Position numbers and translations under genes: made by a program. Positions 8,463 through 16,924 of a DNA stretch of 64,000 bases are shown here, one piece after another. The notes under the pieces were generated by a model that saw only the letters and a list, made by a program, of their open reading frames with translations, was not told where the DNA came from and did no database searches. The number at the start of each line of letters is the position of its first letter. The stretch's first letter is position 1. This DNA is from Ectopseudomonas composti (lineage in GTDB: Bacteria; Pseudomonadota; Gammaproteobacteria; Pseudomonadales; Pseudomonadaceae): positions 162,919-226,918 of the forward strand of contig NZ_LSSW01000017.1 in assembly GCF_001567565.1 (NCBI RefSeq), given 5' to 3'.

Positions 8463-10927
8463 CAGGTGTACCTCGCCGATGATTGAACGACCTGGGCGAT
8501 TTGGCGTGCTGCTGTGGCAGTAGCCTGGCGCGCTTCCTTCGCGTCGGTTATGCCGGGGAACACCATCTGGCCGATCTGCACGGTGCGGGAATTCATCATC
8601 TGCGCGGTATCCTGGCGCCCTGTCACGTTGGCGGGTCCGCGAACCAGTTCGGGGCCGCGCTCACCAACCACGCCCCAACCTCCAGCCGGGATCCTGCCAC
8701 CAGAGTCGAAGAAGCCGGCAAAGCTGGAAATCAGGCCAAGCCATCCTGCCGCATTACCGGTACCGCCTGCCCCACTGCCTGCTGATGCCCCAGCCGCGCC
8801 ACCGAATGCGCCAGATAGGCCGCTCGCTGCGCTTGATACGAGCTGACGAGCGGCTATCCTTGCAAGGTCGGCAAGGATGGAGTTGGCCAGGTCGGTAAAG
8901 CTCAGTTTGCCAGTAGTGACGAACTGCGTGATGCCGTCTTCAAGACCGGTTAGCGTGGTATTGGTCACGTCCTCGAACTGCGAGGCCAGGTCGTTTGCGT
9001 TGTTGATGTAGTCCTGGGTCGCCTTGTTCACGCCATTGATGCCGTTGGCGCGCGCTTCGTCCTTGCGGCGCTCTCCTTCTTCGACAAGGCGGATTTCCTC
9101 TTCCATGGCGCTTCGCAGTGCGTCTACGCGTGCTTGGTAGGCTTCCTGGCTGAGCGCTGCTGAGGTGCCCTGTGCCCTGGCCAGCTCTTCCAAGCGCTTG
9201 GCGTATTCGAACTCAAGCTCGTTCAGCTGACGCAGCGTCTCTGCCTGTCGTTCACCGACGCCGATGGCCTCGATTTCGATATCAATGGAGTTGCGGCGAG
9301 CCGTGATCTGGTCGCGCAGCGCAGCCACGTACTGCTCTGTGGCTGCCGCCTCTTCGCGGTTCTTCTTGATCTGATTGAGCTTGTCGATTTCCTCGGCCAA
9401 GCCGATCAGTCTTTCCTGCTGGGCGCCATTAAGCTTGGCCAGCTCTCCGTTCTCGACCTCATAGCGAACCCTGGCCGCTTCTGTGGTCTGGCCAAACAGG
9501 GCGACTTGGCGTGCCAGCCCCTGCTCTGTGCTCTGATACAGCTGCTGCAGGCGCTCAGCGTTGCGCTGCGCCTCCTTGGCTGCCTTGTCAGCGCCACCGG
9601 CACCGCCAAGGATGATCTCTCTACCCTGCAGTCCTTTGCGCAGGTCTGCGATCTGTTGCTGCCGAGCAGCACGGTCGGCGTCGCGCTGCTTGCGTTCCTC
9701 GGATGCGCGCTGGCGGCTTGCCTCGGCGGCCTGAAGGATTGCGTCACGCTCGCTCAGGATCGTGTCCAGGCTTTCGCCGCGCACACCGTTGATGCGGACC
9801 AGCGTTTGCTCAAGCTCTTGCGCAGCCTGGGCCTCTGTGGCGTCCGTGAAAGCTGCTTTGATGGCGCTACCGGCGTATTGCGCATAGGCAACAGCCTTGT
9901 CGAACAGTGAGGCGACCTCGACTGTCGCGATCTGAACCGCTGAACGCAGGTTGGCCGGCATCTGCTGGAAAGCGTCCGCGAGGAATGAGGCGACGCTGCT
10001 GCCATTCTCCTGCAGGCCGTCGAACTCCAGTTCTAGCGATGCGATGTCGTTGCCAATGGCGTCGATGCTGGCCGACCAGATGTTGAAGGTCTCGATCAAG
10101 CCGTCGGTGAGGCGGCCTGAGTCGAGGAAGCTGGCCAAGCCAACCACTGAATCGGCGAAAAGCGCGCTGGAACCGGTGGCGCTGTCGAGTTCGCCAATGA
10201 CCTTGGTCAGACTGTTACCCAGCACGGTCAGCGCCTGTCCGCCCGTGGTCTGGATGTTGCCGAATGACTGATCAACTGCATCGCCGCTCTTGATGATGGC
10301 CTGGGCAACTGCGTCGGCGGTGAGCTTCCCTTCTGCGCCGAGCTTGCGTAGCTCGCCCACGGTTACGCCTAACCCGTCAGCAATGGCCTTGGCAAGCGGC
10401 GGCGCGGCCTCAAGTACGGCGTTCAGTTCCTCGCCGCGCAGCTGGCCGGATGCGAAGGCCTGACCCAGCTGAACCAGGGCGCCAGATGCGGCTGCCGCGC
10501 TGCTGCCGCTGATAGCCAACGTCTTGTTGACCGTATCCACCACGGACACGATCTCGTTCGCCGACAGCCCCAGTTCCTGAGAGTTTGCGGCAATCCGCTG
10601 GTAAAGCTCTGCTGTCGCTGACAGTGGCTGGCGGGATTCCTGGGCGATCTTGAAGACAGCATCTTGCGCCGCTACGAGCTCTTCCGTACCGTTCGTAACC
10701 AGGCGCAGGCGGTTCGTCAGGTTGGTGTAGCTCTCTGCGGCCTGGGCGATCTCTCGCGCACTGATGACGGCCGCAAGGGGGCCAGCCAGACGGCGAAACG
10801 CACCGGTTAGCTGATTGGTTGTCGACTCAGTACGGCCAGCCGTCCGCCCAAGTCGGTCAAGGTCGCTATCAGCCGTGCGCACCTGTCGGCTGTCGACGCT
10901 GACGACAAGCTTCGCGTATTCGGTCAT
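8462..10927 (-). CDS. Tail length tape-measure protein
   Basis: The 821-residue protein has an N-terminal tape-measure domain (about 60-230, with SATAELYQRIAANSQELGLS and FASGQLRGEELN), a long Gln/Arg/Glu-rich coiled coil (about 390-650) and a C-terminal lambda-H-like domain (TGKLSFTDLANSILADLARI, about 690-720) followed by a Gly/Ala hydrophobic region. It sets tail length and is ejected with DNA. It starts four bases before the end of the frameshifted chaperone frame, the normal gene order. Confidence 0.93.
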   Translation of the reverse strand: MTEYAKLVVSVDSRQVRTADSDLDRLGRTAGRTESTTNQLTGAFRRLAGPLAAVISAREIAQAAESYTNLTNRLRLVTNGTEELVAAQDAVFKIAQESRQPLSATAELYQRIAANSQELGLSANEIVSVVDTVNKTLAISGSSAAAASGALVQLGQAFASGQLRGEELNAVLEAAPPLAKAIADGLGVTVGELRKLGAEGKLTADAVAQAIIKSGDAVDQSFGNIQTTGGQALTVLGNSLTKVIGELDSATGSSALFADSVVGLASFLDSGRLTDGLIETFNIWSASIDAIGNDIASLELEFDGLQENGSSVASFLADAFQQMPANLRSAVQIATVEVASLFDKAVAYAQYAGSAIKAAFTDATEAQAAQELEQTLVRINGVRGESLDTILSERDAILQAAEASRQRASEERKQRDADRAARQQQIADLRKGLQGREIILGGAGGADKAAKEAQRNAERLQQLYQSTEQGLARQVALFGQTTEAARVRYEVENGELAKLNGAQQERLIGLAEEIDKLNQIKKNREEAAATEQYVAALRDQITARRNSIDIEIEAIGVGERQAETLRQLNELEFEYAKRLEELARAQGTSAALSQEAYQARVDALRSAMEEEIRLVEEGERRKDEARANGINGVNKATQDYINNANDLASQFEDVTNTTLTGLEDGITQFVTTGKLSFTDLANSILADLARIAARQLVSSAASGLSGAFGGAAGASAGSGAGGTGNAAGWLGLISSFAGFFDSGGRIPAGGWGVVGERGPELVRGPANVTGRQDTAQMMNSRTVQIGQMVFPGITDAKEARQATATAARQIAQVVQSSARYT

Positions 10928-11232
10928 ATCCAGACTCGCTGCAGATCGGCCAATACCTCAGCTTCCCAAGCGCGCAGATTGCGGCGGGTTAGCTGAGACC
11001 AGTGGAAAAGCTCGGTGAAGTTGAAACTGCGCGGTAGTTGCCAGAACCATTCCCACAGGTAGGAGAGTTCGGCGGGGCATTCCGGGTGATCGGCCAGTTC
11101 CTTCGGCCGGTGCCCGGTGACTTTCTCGATTTGCTGCAGGTGCTCGCGCAGTGGTCGATCAGACCCAGGCGGCGGGCGCAGCAGGATCAGCTCAGACTTT
11201 CCCCACTCGACAAGCTGGCTGATCCTTTCCCG
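10924..11232 (-). CDS. T-part of the tail assembly chaperone (reached by -1 frameshift)
   Basis: This is the downstream frame of the G/GT pair. It has no suitable start of its own near the junction. A -1 slip on TTTTTTC at 11238-11232 joins frame-0 residue 129 to 102 further residues (RERISQLVEWGKSEL... ending LADLQRVWI), giving a fusion of about 231 residues. In lambda-type phages the GT form recruits the tape measure to tail-tube subunits. The segment PAELSYLWEWFWQLPRSF resembles the C-terminal chaperone halves of other Pseudomonas siphophages. Confidence 0.82.
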   Translation of the reverse strand, partial: RERISQLVEWGKSELILLRPPPGSDRPLREHLQQIEKVTGHRPKELADHPECPAELSYLWEWFWQLPRSFNFTELFHWSQLTRRNLRAWEAEVLADLQRVWI

Positions 11233-11618
11233 AAAAAACGCCGGTCGTCCTCGGCGATCTTCTCGACGTGAAGCAGGATTTGCGGGGCCTCCAGAAGGAA
11301 GTCGAAGGCAGCCTGTTCGCTGAACTCCAGATCCTCGAAAGACCATGCAGCGATCAGCGAGGCCGAAAGCTTGGCGCGACGCAGGCGGTCGGCCTCATGC
11401 TTGAGGTCGGCCGCTTCCTCCGGGCTTGCTTCGGCAAGACGTTTGCCGTCCTCGATGGCCTGGCGGATCAGCTCAGATCGGGCGGACTGGTAGTCGTCAG
11501 ACCATACCGAGCGGACCTGCAGCCAGTGCTCGGTCGGCGTTCCGTCCGGTTGCGCTAGGGCGATGCGAATCCCTTCGTTCGCCTTGCTGCGCGTCTTGAA
11601 TGCGTCGATTCCCGTCAT
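11187..11618 (-). CDS. Tail assembly chaperone, lambda G-like
   Basis: The 143-residue frame-0 product begins MTGIDAFKTRSKANEGI and is mostly helical and acidic. It lies between the tail tube and tape measure genes, the invariant location of the G protein. The last 14 residues (after the slippery site) are read only when no frameshift occurs. G and GT together coat the tape measure before the tube polymerises. Confidence 0.85.
   Translation of the reverse strand: MTGIDAFKTRSKANEGIRIALAQPDGTPTEHWLQVRSVWSDDYQSARSELIRQAIEDGKRLAEASPEEAADLKHEADRLRRAKLSASLIAAWSFEDLEFSEQAAFDFLLEAPQILLHVEKIAEDDRRFFGKGSASLSSGESLS
11232..11238 (-). other. Programmed -1 frameshift heptamer TTTTTTC
   Basis: In the minus-strand frame 0 the codons read CGT TTT TTC GGG AAA, giving the canonical X XXY YYZ slippery pattern T TTT TTC. 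The downstream frame is exactly -1 relative to frame 0 (checked by coordinates modulo 3). The location between G and T matches known tail-chaperone frameshifts. Confidence 0.88.
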
Positions 11619-11620
11619 GC

Positions 11621-12769
11621 TTAGCTCCGGGTGATGCTCATGGTGGTGGTGCCGTCATAGCCGGCAGAGAAGGTGTACTGCGGAATCACCGCGCCTGGGC
11701 CGCTTACTTGCTTCTGGCCCTGGGTGTAGCGCAGCTTCGGCAGCTCGATGGTGTAGCTATCTGCGCCCTCTTCCAGCACCACAACGTGGTTGGTCTCGGT
11801 TTCATTCAGCACCTTGGCCCACAGAGTGCCGTCCTTCAGGTAGGCGCTCATGGTGCCGCTGACGGAGGCGATGCCGTTGGTGACGCAGTAGGCCTCGCGC
11901 TGGAACAGGGAGAAGGCCGCTTCCATGCCGTTGTCCAGGGTCACGTTCCATTCGGTAGCGTAGGTGATGGCGTCGCCGTCTTCGGTAAGGGAGCCGTTCG
12001 TGGTCACCATCATGTCGCTGGTGGTAGCCGCAGCGAAGGTAGCGCCGCCAGGTACGGTGTATTCCTCGGCCTTGGTGCCGATCATGCCGAAGGTGATGGT
12101 GGCTTTGTCGCCCAGCGGAGCGGAGATGTTCATGGTGGCCACGCGGCAACCGCGATACACGTAGTCCTCGTTGATGTCCGTATGACGCTCCAGAATCGCA
12201 AAACTGCGCTCAGTGGAACCAATCACCAGTTCATCGGCGGTCCAGGTGCCTTGCATGGCGGCCTCGATCAGATCGTCAAAGCTGGCGAAACTCACCTCGG
12301 CGGCGATCTCGCCGGCAACGCTGTAGGTGCCGCCACGGCTCGGGGCGCGCTGACGGGCTTGGTTGATCTCGTTGGACTGGATCTGGTTGATGTTTGGGCT
12401 CAGGCCTTCGGAGACGAAGCGGATCGGCTTGAACTCCGGGTTTGCCGGGATTCCGCCTTCCTGAGTGATGGTTACGGTGTCGCCGGCCGCCTCGTCCACC
12501 AGCGTGACCGCGTTGCCGTAGATATCGGTAACGGTCATGGAACCGGCGACCACGGTAGCGACCTTGAACTTGCCGTTGTTAGCGGCAGTGGTGAAGCCGG
12601 ACACCTCGATGATGTGGCCAACGGCGAACTTGCCGGCACTGATGAAGCCAGAGCCGGAATCAGCGAACGTCGAGCCGGAAGCGGCTGCGCTGATGGTGTC
12701 GGCTGTCATCGTGCCGTATTCGCGCACGTAGAAGAGCTTGACGGCAGAGCCGTTCGCAAAGCAGGTCAT
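11621..12769 (-). CDS. Major tail tube protein
   Basis: The 382-residue protein begins MTCFANGSAVKLFYVREYGTM. The part FKPIRFVSEGLSPNINQIQSNEIN-R followed by SVAGEIAAEVSFASFDDL (about 115-170) is typical of siphophage tail-tube subunits (Phage_tube_2 type). Residues about 20-110 look like an inserted small beta domain. It should polymerise as hexamer rings around the tape measure. It sits between the tail terminator and chaperone genes. Confidence 0.87.
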   Translation of the reverse strand: MTCFANGSAVKLFYVREYGTMTADTISAAASGSTFADSGSGFISAGKFAVGHIIEVSGFTTAANNGKFKVATVVAGSMTVTDIYGNAVTLVDEAAGDTVTITQEGGIPANPEFKPIRFVSEGLSPNINQIQSNEINQARQRAPSRGGTYSVAGEIAAEVSFASFDDLIEAAMQGTWTADELVIGSTERSFAILERHTDINEDYVYRGCRVATMNISAPLGDKATITFGMIGTKAEEYTVPGGATFAAATTSDMMVTTNGSLTEDGDAITYATEWNVTLDNGMEAAFSLFQREAYCVTNGIASVSGTMSAYLKDGTLWAKVLNETETNHVVVLEEGADSYTIELPKLRYTQGQKQVSGPGAVIPQYTFSAGYDGTTTMSITRS

Positions 12770-12772
12770 GGG

Positions 12773-13192
12773 TTATACCTCCGGGCGGATGGTGTAGGCG
12801 CTGTAGTAGATGGAGACGTTGATTTGCTGCCAGCCGTCGACGGGCCGGAGGTTGTTGCGGGTGACGCGCTCGACCTTCACGCACTGGCCTTGGTAGACCA
12901 GGCGGCGGCCGGCGACGAAGTAATCGCGGAGCTTTTGGACGGCGGACAGGATGTTGGCCGTGCCGTCGTTGAGCGGGTAATTCAGGTTGACCTGGAAGAT
13001 GCCGGTGGTTTCGTCGTTGCCACCGACGCCGAGCGATGCCACGTCGGTGGAGGCTGGCAGGTTGAACCAGTCGGCCCAGGCGGTTGTGGGGCTTGGCGGC
13101 TTAAAGTCTCTGCCCTCGCCGCCTGTCGCAATGCCGAGCGCAGCGGCGTTATAGCCCTGCACTAGCGCGGCCTGAATTTTGACTTCGGACAT
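12773..13192 (-). CDS. Tail terminator protein (DUF4128-like)
   Basis: The 139-residue protein has the pattern GIFQVNLNYPLNDGTANILSAVQKLRDYF followed by a short beta region (RLVYQGQCVKVERV), as in DUF4128/lambda U-type tail terminators. It caps the growing tail tube and offers the head-binding face. Three bases separate it from the tube gene and one base from the gp10-like gene. Confidence 0.8.
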   Translation of the reverse strand: MSEVKIQAALVQGYNAAALGIATGGEGRDFKPPSPTTAWADWFNLPASTDVASLGVGGNDETTGIFQVNLNYPLNDGTANILSAVQKLRDYFVAGRRLVYQGQCVKVERVTRNNLRPVDGWQQINVSIYYSAYTIRPEV

Positions 13193-13193
13193 G

Positions 13194-13589
13194 TCAGACC
13201 CTGAATTTCGAGATAGCGGCTTGGACGATGCGCTGAACGCGGGCCAGGTTGCGACGGACCATGCCGGACGGGGCCTGCTGGCTGTAGCCGTACTCCAAGC
13301 GGTCGATGTACGGAAGCGAATTGGCCATGGTCGTTTCCTGGCCTGCGCCCTCTGGCGTCTTGGCGATGACCTCGGCGATTGCTGCGGCGCCGGACGTGTC
13401 GTCGCGCGCGATCACGCCTTGGGCTGGAGTGCCGACCTGGGTCACCCAGTTGCCACGGGCACGTCCGGTATCCACCGGGGTATCGCGGATGGTGCCGCTG
13501 AATAGGTCGATTGTCGCGGTGCGCACGATCTGGTTATGCGCTTGCTCAATCTTGCGCGTCGCCCTGGCCATATCGCTCTTGAAGCTCAT
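13194..13589 (-). CDS. HK97 gp10-like neck / tail completion protein
   Basis: The 131-residue protein contains the signature DTPVDTGRARGNWVTQVG (about 38-55) and LPYIDRLEYGYS-QAPSGMV (about 92-110), as in HK97-gp10/lambda Z-type proteins. It acts at the head-tail junction. The ATG at 13589 overlaps the upstream stop (TGATG); a GTG one codon earlier is possible. Confidence 0.82.
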   Translation of the reverse strand: MSFKSDMARATRKIEQAHNQIVRTATIDLFSGTIRDTPVDTGRARGNWVTQVGTPAQGVIARDDTSGAAAIAEVIAKTPEGAGQETTMANSLPYIDRLEYGYSQQAPSGMVRRNLARVQRIVQAAISKFRV

Positions 13590-13972
13590 CACTTACGACC
13601 CTGGCAGAAGTAAACGAGCGGCGTACCGGCCGGGTTGGCTTCCTTGACGTTGACGATCTGCCAGAGCACGCCGTCGACATCCACTTTCGTAGTGAGCGAA
13701 GGCGGCCAGGCTAGATCCTTGGCGGCGATGATGATCTTCTTGTCGCCTTTCTGGATCTGCGAGCCCTCGGCGTACATCAGTCCGGATTCCTGCAGCGTGT
13801 AGTCCAGCAGGATGAGCTGTGCGGGCTGCTCAAGGTCGGTTGGCTCAGTAGTCCACTCCCCAGCGACTTCGTCGTACACGCCGGCTGTCACGTCGCGCAG
13901 GGTTTGTTCGGAGCCGAAGCGCGCGATCAGTCGCAGCGCCGTAGCCGCCATGCGGTCATAGAACGCACTCAT
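13589..13972 (-). CDS. Head-tail joining / neck protein
   Basis: The 127-residue protein begins MSAFYDRMAATALRLIARFG and ends in a beta-rich half (KKIIIAAKDLAWPPSLTTKVDVDGVLWQIVNVKEANPAGTPLVYFCQ) that resembles head-closure proteins. Position between the DnaT-like connector and the gp10-like gene supports a head-closure role. The start at 13972 overlaps the upstream stop; the frame is open upstream but only as a shadow of that gene. Confidence 0.65.
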   Translation of the reverse strand: MSAFYDRMAATALRLIARFGSEQTLRDVTAGVYDEVAGEWTTEPTDLEQPAQLILLDYTLQESGLMYAEGSQIQKGDKKIIIAAKDLAWPPSLTTKVDVDGVLWQIVNVKEANPAGTPLVYFCQGRK

Positions 13973-14466
13973 GCGCGCACCAACTTCCCGCTGTACTGAC
14001 CCAAGGTGTACTTCGAGAAGAAGCCGTCCGACTGGCGGCCTGACACAGGCTTCCCCTTGTAGCTGGTGATCTCGGCGTACTGCACGTCGACAGCACCTTC
14101 CACTCGCTCGCGGGTCACCGCACCTGTTCTCGCCTCGGGCGGATCGGTGTCGTCTTGGTAGATTTCGCATGCCAGCGCCATCTGACCCAGCTTGATTGCG
14201 CGCGGCAGCGATGCGCCGTCAGCGATGAAACCGCGACGGATCGTGTAGTAACGCGGCCAGGGCAAGCCCTGCTCGTCGTGGTACTGGTTGCCGACCCATT
14301 GGAAGCGCCACATCTCAACGCCGGCACGGCGCAGCAGAGATTCCTGATCTGCGGTACCGGCCGGCACGGTGAACCCGTAGTCGACGGCGAACTGTGCGAG
14401 CTCGGCAGCCGTAGCGAACGAGTCCGCGTCAGCCTTGCCGCTGCCGTCTTCGATTACGAGTGCCAT
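13969..14466 (-). CDS. Head-tail connector, DnaT-like family
   Basis: The 165-residue protein starts MALVIEDGSGKADADSFATAAE and has the conserved RRAGVEMWRFQWVGNQY and LGQMALACEIYQDD helices. This family is annotated in Pfam as DnaT-like (DnaT_2), although in phages its genomic position is that of a head-tail adaptor (HK97 gp6 type). I infer a connector role; the DNA-binding label is family nomenclature only. Confidence 0.7.
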   Translation of the reverse strand: MALVIEDGSGKADADSFATAAELAQFAVDYGFTVPAGTADQESLLRRAGVEMWRFQWVGNQYHDEQGLPWPRYYTIRRGFIADGASLPRAIKLGQMALACEIYQDDTDPPEARTGAVTRERVEGAVDVQYAEITSYKGKPVSGRQSDGFFSKYTLGQYSGKLVRA

Positions 14467-14470
14467 GCGC

Positions 14471-15172
14471 TTACTCCACCACGACGAAAGAGGCTTGCTG
14501 ATGCGCGGTGCGAGCCAGCGGCTCAACCTTGCGGCCATGCTTGGCGATCCATTCGCACAGCGCTTTCCACTCACCGTCACGCCAGTTCGGATACCAGGAC
14601 TCGGCGAAGTCGACCAGCTCGTCGAACACAAGCACGGTTCCGGGCACGATGCGGTTATTCATGCCGCTGAGCACTTCGGCGGCCGACTCGTACAGATCGC
14701 AGTCGATGTGCACCAGGGCAAGATGCTCGTCATGCTCTGCCAGCCAAGCCGGAACGGTGTCGGCGAACCAACCCGGGACCAGGTGGGCGCGGTTCGGCAG
14801 GTCAGTCGGCAGGTCAGTGGCGAAGTGGCCGACAGGGTGCGGCTCACCTGCGCCGGTATCCCAGGCGCTCGGCAGGCCCTCGAACGAGTCGAAGCCGTAG
14901 GCCAGGCCCTTGCGCACGTCGATGATCGCGGCAAGCGAGTTGCCAGTGAATACGCCGAACTCTGCCGCCGTTCCTGCCGGCGCCTTGCGCGCAGCGTGCT
15001 GCAGGTGCTCACGGCGGCTATCGATGACTGGCGCGGCCTTGATCGCGTCCAGCAGGGCGACTTCGGCGGCCGGTTGGGCAGCCTTCTTCACCACTTCGGC
15101 GGCCGGTTGGGCAGCAGGTGCTCCACCAGAAACCGCGCTGCTGTTCCGCTTCGAAACTCTTGCCATGTCCAT
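14471..15172 (-). CDS. TylF/MycF-like SAM-dependent methyltransferase
   Basis: The 233-residue protein has a class I methyltransferase core: EFGVFTGNSL (SAM loop, about 85), YGFDSFEGLPSAW (about 110), HIDCDLYESAAEVL (metal/substrate region, about 175) and VLVFDEL. TylF-type enzymes O-methylate sugars with Mg. The N-terminus is an Ala/Pro/Lys linker with an 11-residue duplication (AAQPAAEVVKK). The ATG at 15172 has GGGGG upstream and lies 85 bases inside the preceding glycosyltransferase-like gene. Location in the head operon suggests it modifies a virion or host glycan; the substrate is unknown. Confidence 0.78.
   Translation of the reverse strand: MDMARVSKRNSSAVSGGAPAAQPAAEVVKKAAQPAAEVALLDAIKAAPVIDSRREHLQHAARKAPAGTAAEFGVFTGNSLAAIIDVRKGLAYGFDSFEGLPSAWDTGAGEPHPVGHFATDLPTDLPNRAHLVPGWFADTVPAWLAEHDEHLALVHIDCDLYESAAEVLSGMNNRIVPGTVLVFDELVDFAESWYPNWRDGEWKALCEWIAKHGRKVEPLARTAHQQASFVVVE
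15060..15115. repeat. 23-bp direct repeat, 33-bp period
   Basis: ACTTCGGCGGCCGGTTGGGC plus three more bases occurs at 15060-15082 and 15093-15115. The 33-bp period keeps frame and duplicates 11 residues in the methyltransferase linker. It also covers the last codons of the glycosyltransferase-like gene (stop at 15088). Confidence 0.9.
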
Positions 15173-15906
15173 TGCCCCCAAGCGCACCGGTAGAAGTGCG
15201 CGAGACGTTGATTGATGTCCGGCAACTGCTCGCCAGACAGCGATTCCCAGGCGGCGCCAGGGAAAGTCGAGATGACCGGCACGCCGGCCAGCAGGGCGTC
15301 ATGCCCCATGTTGCTGTTGCCTGTTACGACCAGGCGCGCACCTGCCAGCGCATCGCCCATGTCGGGCGGTGCCAGCGTTAGTCCGTAGGTCAGTTCAGGC
15401 GATTTCGGGTGCGGCCTGATGCGCGCTTTGGGATAGCACTCGGCCTGTTGCTGCACCCATGCCGCCATTGCGCCCAGATCGCAGCCGTGAGCGGCGTCTC
15501 CGGGCATCTGCGGGCATATCAGGGCGTATCCATCAGGATCGCCACCGCGTTCTGCTACACGCAGCCCAAGCGCATCAAACCGGTCAGGCGGGCAATCCCA
15601 CGGCGGGAGCTGATTCAGGCCGCCAAGACCAACCTGCCAATGGCCTGTCTGAAAGTCGGCCTCGCCGTGCACGCGCCGGAGATAGCCATAGTCGACGACG
15701 ACAACCGGCGTACCGGCGTAGTCGGCGCGGATGATGTCGCCTTTGCCGCGAAGGCCGAAGACAGCGACAGCATCAAACGATTCGGTGCAGCCAGGCGCGT
15801 GGTCAGACAGCGACCTTAGCCTGGCTTGGTGTCCCGCTTCGACGAGGCCCTGGCGAAACGCCAGAGCCCCCTCGAATCCATCACGGGCGTAGATGCCCCA
15901 CTGCAT
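15088..15906 (-). CDS. Glycosyltransferase-like protein (GT-B / capsule-polysaccharide type)
   Basis: The 272-residue protein starts MQWGIYARDGFEGALAFRQG. The C-terminal half contains RIRPHPKSPE and GARLVVTGNSNMGHDALLAGVPVISTFPGAAW, split here as two motifs: a basic R-x-HP site and a donor-binding S-N-x-x-x-DALLAGVPVI loop, like KpsC/KpsS and CDP-glycerol transferases. Substrate is unknown. The start overlaps the major capsid stop (TAATG), so the two genes are translationally linked. Together with the methyltransferase it forms a two-gene insert inside the head-to-neck order. Confidence 0.6.
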   Translation of the reverse strand: MQWGIYARDGFEGALAFRQGLVEAGHQARLRSLSDHAPGCTESFDAVAVFGLRGKGDIIRADYAGTPVVVVDYGYLRRVHGEADFQTGHWQVGLGGLNQLPPWDCPPDRFDALGLRVAERGGDPDGYALICPQMPGDAAHGCDLGAMAAWVQQQAECYPKARIRPHPKSPELTYGLTLAPPDMGDALAGARLVVTGNSNMGHDALLAGVPVISTFPGAAWESLSGEQLPDINQRLAHFYRCAWGQWTWQEFRSGTAARFLVEHLLPNRPPKW

Positions 15907-16898
15907 TAGCGGGACTGGATCACCACGCCGGCGAAGTCCTTGTAGGAGCCGCGAACAGCGTCCCAGTTGGAACCGGTGCCCAGGGTGGCGTCGGACGGGT
16001 TGGCACCGCCGTTGGCGATGTCCCACTTGAAGCCCTTCACGCCCAGGTTGTAGGCGAACTCGCCTTGCATCCGGGTGATCAGGTTCTCCTTGCCGGTGAC
16101 GTTCTCGATCACCAGTTCTTCTTCCTCGGTGTTCTCGACGATGAGCGCATCGGCGGTCAGACCCAGGGCGAAGTAGTCGGTGGTCGCGGCCGAGCCGGAG
16201 CCAGCGGTGACAACGAGCGCGTCGGAGTCGGTCACCAGAACCGGGCGGTTCAGGGTAACCGGAGTGCCGGTAGCCACGTTGAAGTTGGACACACCGTCGA
16301 TGTTGGCGGTGATCTGAGCCTGCACCAGGTCGTAGTACTGCTTGGAGTGCATGACCCAGCAGACGATCTGGCCAGCGGCGTCGCCGAACTTCGACAGACC
16401 GGTTACCAGGCCAGCAGTGTTCAGGGTGCCGTTGGTGGCGATGGTGTGCTTGACCGCCGACTGCGCGTTCAGAGCAGCGCGACCGGCGCGCAGGGCGGAG
16501 TTCAGCATTTCCACTTGCATGGCCTTGGCAGCCATCTCGCCGAGCAGGAAGCTCATTTCGTCTTCAGCCAGACCAGCCATGATCTTGCGGAAGGCGTCCT
16601 TGGTCTGGTCGACCGGGCCGATCTTGCGGTTCAGCTTGACGCTGATCCACTCGTCCTGGGCCATGCCGAGGATGGTGGCGTCGGATACCGAGGTGGTATC
16701 GCGGCGGGTGATCAGGTTCGCCACGTTCTTGAAGAACGCCTGCTGCGAATAGTCACCGCGACGGCTCAGGGTGCTGAGGCTGATGGCGCCGGCCGAAGCG
16801 GCGTTGAATGCGTTGCTGTTCTGGGTCAGGGTCTCGACGATACCTGCCTGGAACTGGTCCTGATAGACCTTGAAGTCAGAAGCTTTACCTGCGGCCAT
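15906..16898 (-). CDS. Major capsid protein
   Basis: The 330-residue protein begins MAAGKASDFKVYQDQFQAGIVETLTQN and contains RRGDYSQQAFFKNVANLITRRDTTS and ISVKLNRKIGPVDQTKDAFRKI, matching the gp13-like major capsid family of siphophages. It should form the HK97-fold shell. It follows the scaffold gene after 26 bases. A strong AAAGCT-rich initiation region with GGGAGAATCC precedes the start. Confidence 0.88.
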   Translation of the reverse strand: MAAGKASDFKVYQDQFQAGIVETLTQNSNAFNAASAGAISLSTLSRRGDYSQQAFFKNVANLITRRDTTSVSDATILGMAQDEWISVKLNRKIGPVDQTKDAFRKIMAGLAEDEMSFLLGEMAAKAMQVEMLNSALRAGRAALNAQSAVKHTIATNGTLNTAGLVTGLSKFGDAAGQIVCWVMHSKQYYDLVQAQITANIDGVSNFNVATGTPVTLNRPVLVTDSDALVVTAGSGSAATTDYFALGLTADALIVENTEEEELVIENVTGKENLITRMQGEFAYNLGVKGFKWDIANGGANPSDATLGTGSNWDAVRGSYKDFAGVVIQSR

Positions 16899-16924
16899 GA
16901 TGGATTCTCCCGATATGGCTTGAT

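Noticed and set aside
11223..11232. GGGAAAG as the frameshift site
   Set aside because: In frame 0 the codons are GGG AAA, so the heptamer is not in X XXY YYZ phase; TTTTTTC just before it is.
11600..13165. 521-codon plus-strand frame opposite the tail tube and terminator genes
   Set aside because: Gly/Ala/Val/His-rich antisense shadow of well-supported genes; same for 59325-61208 opposite the GldG-like gene.
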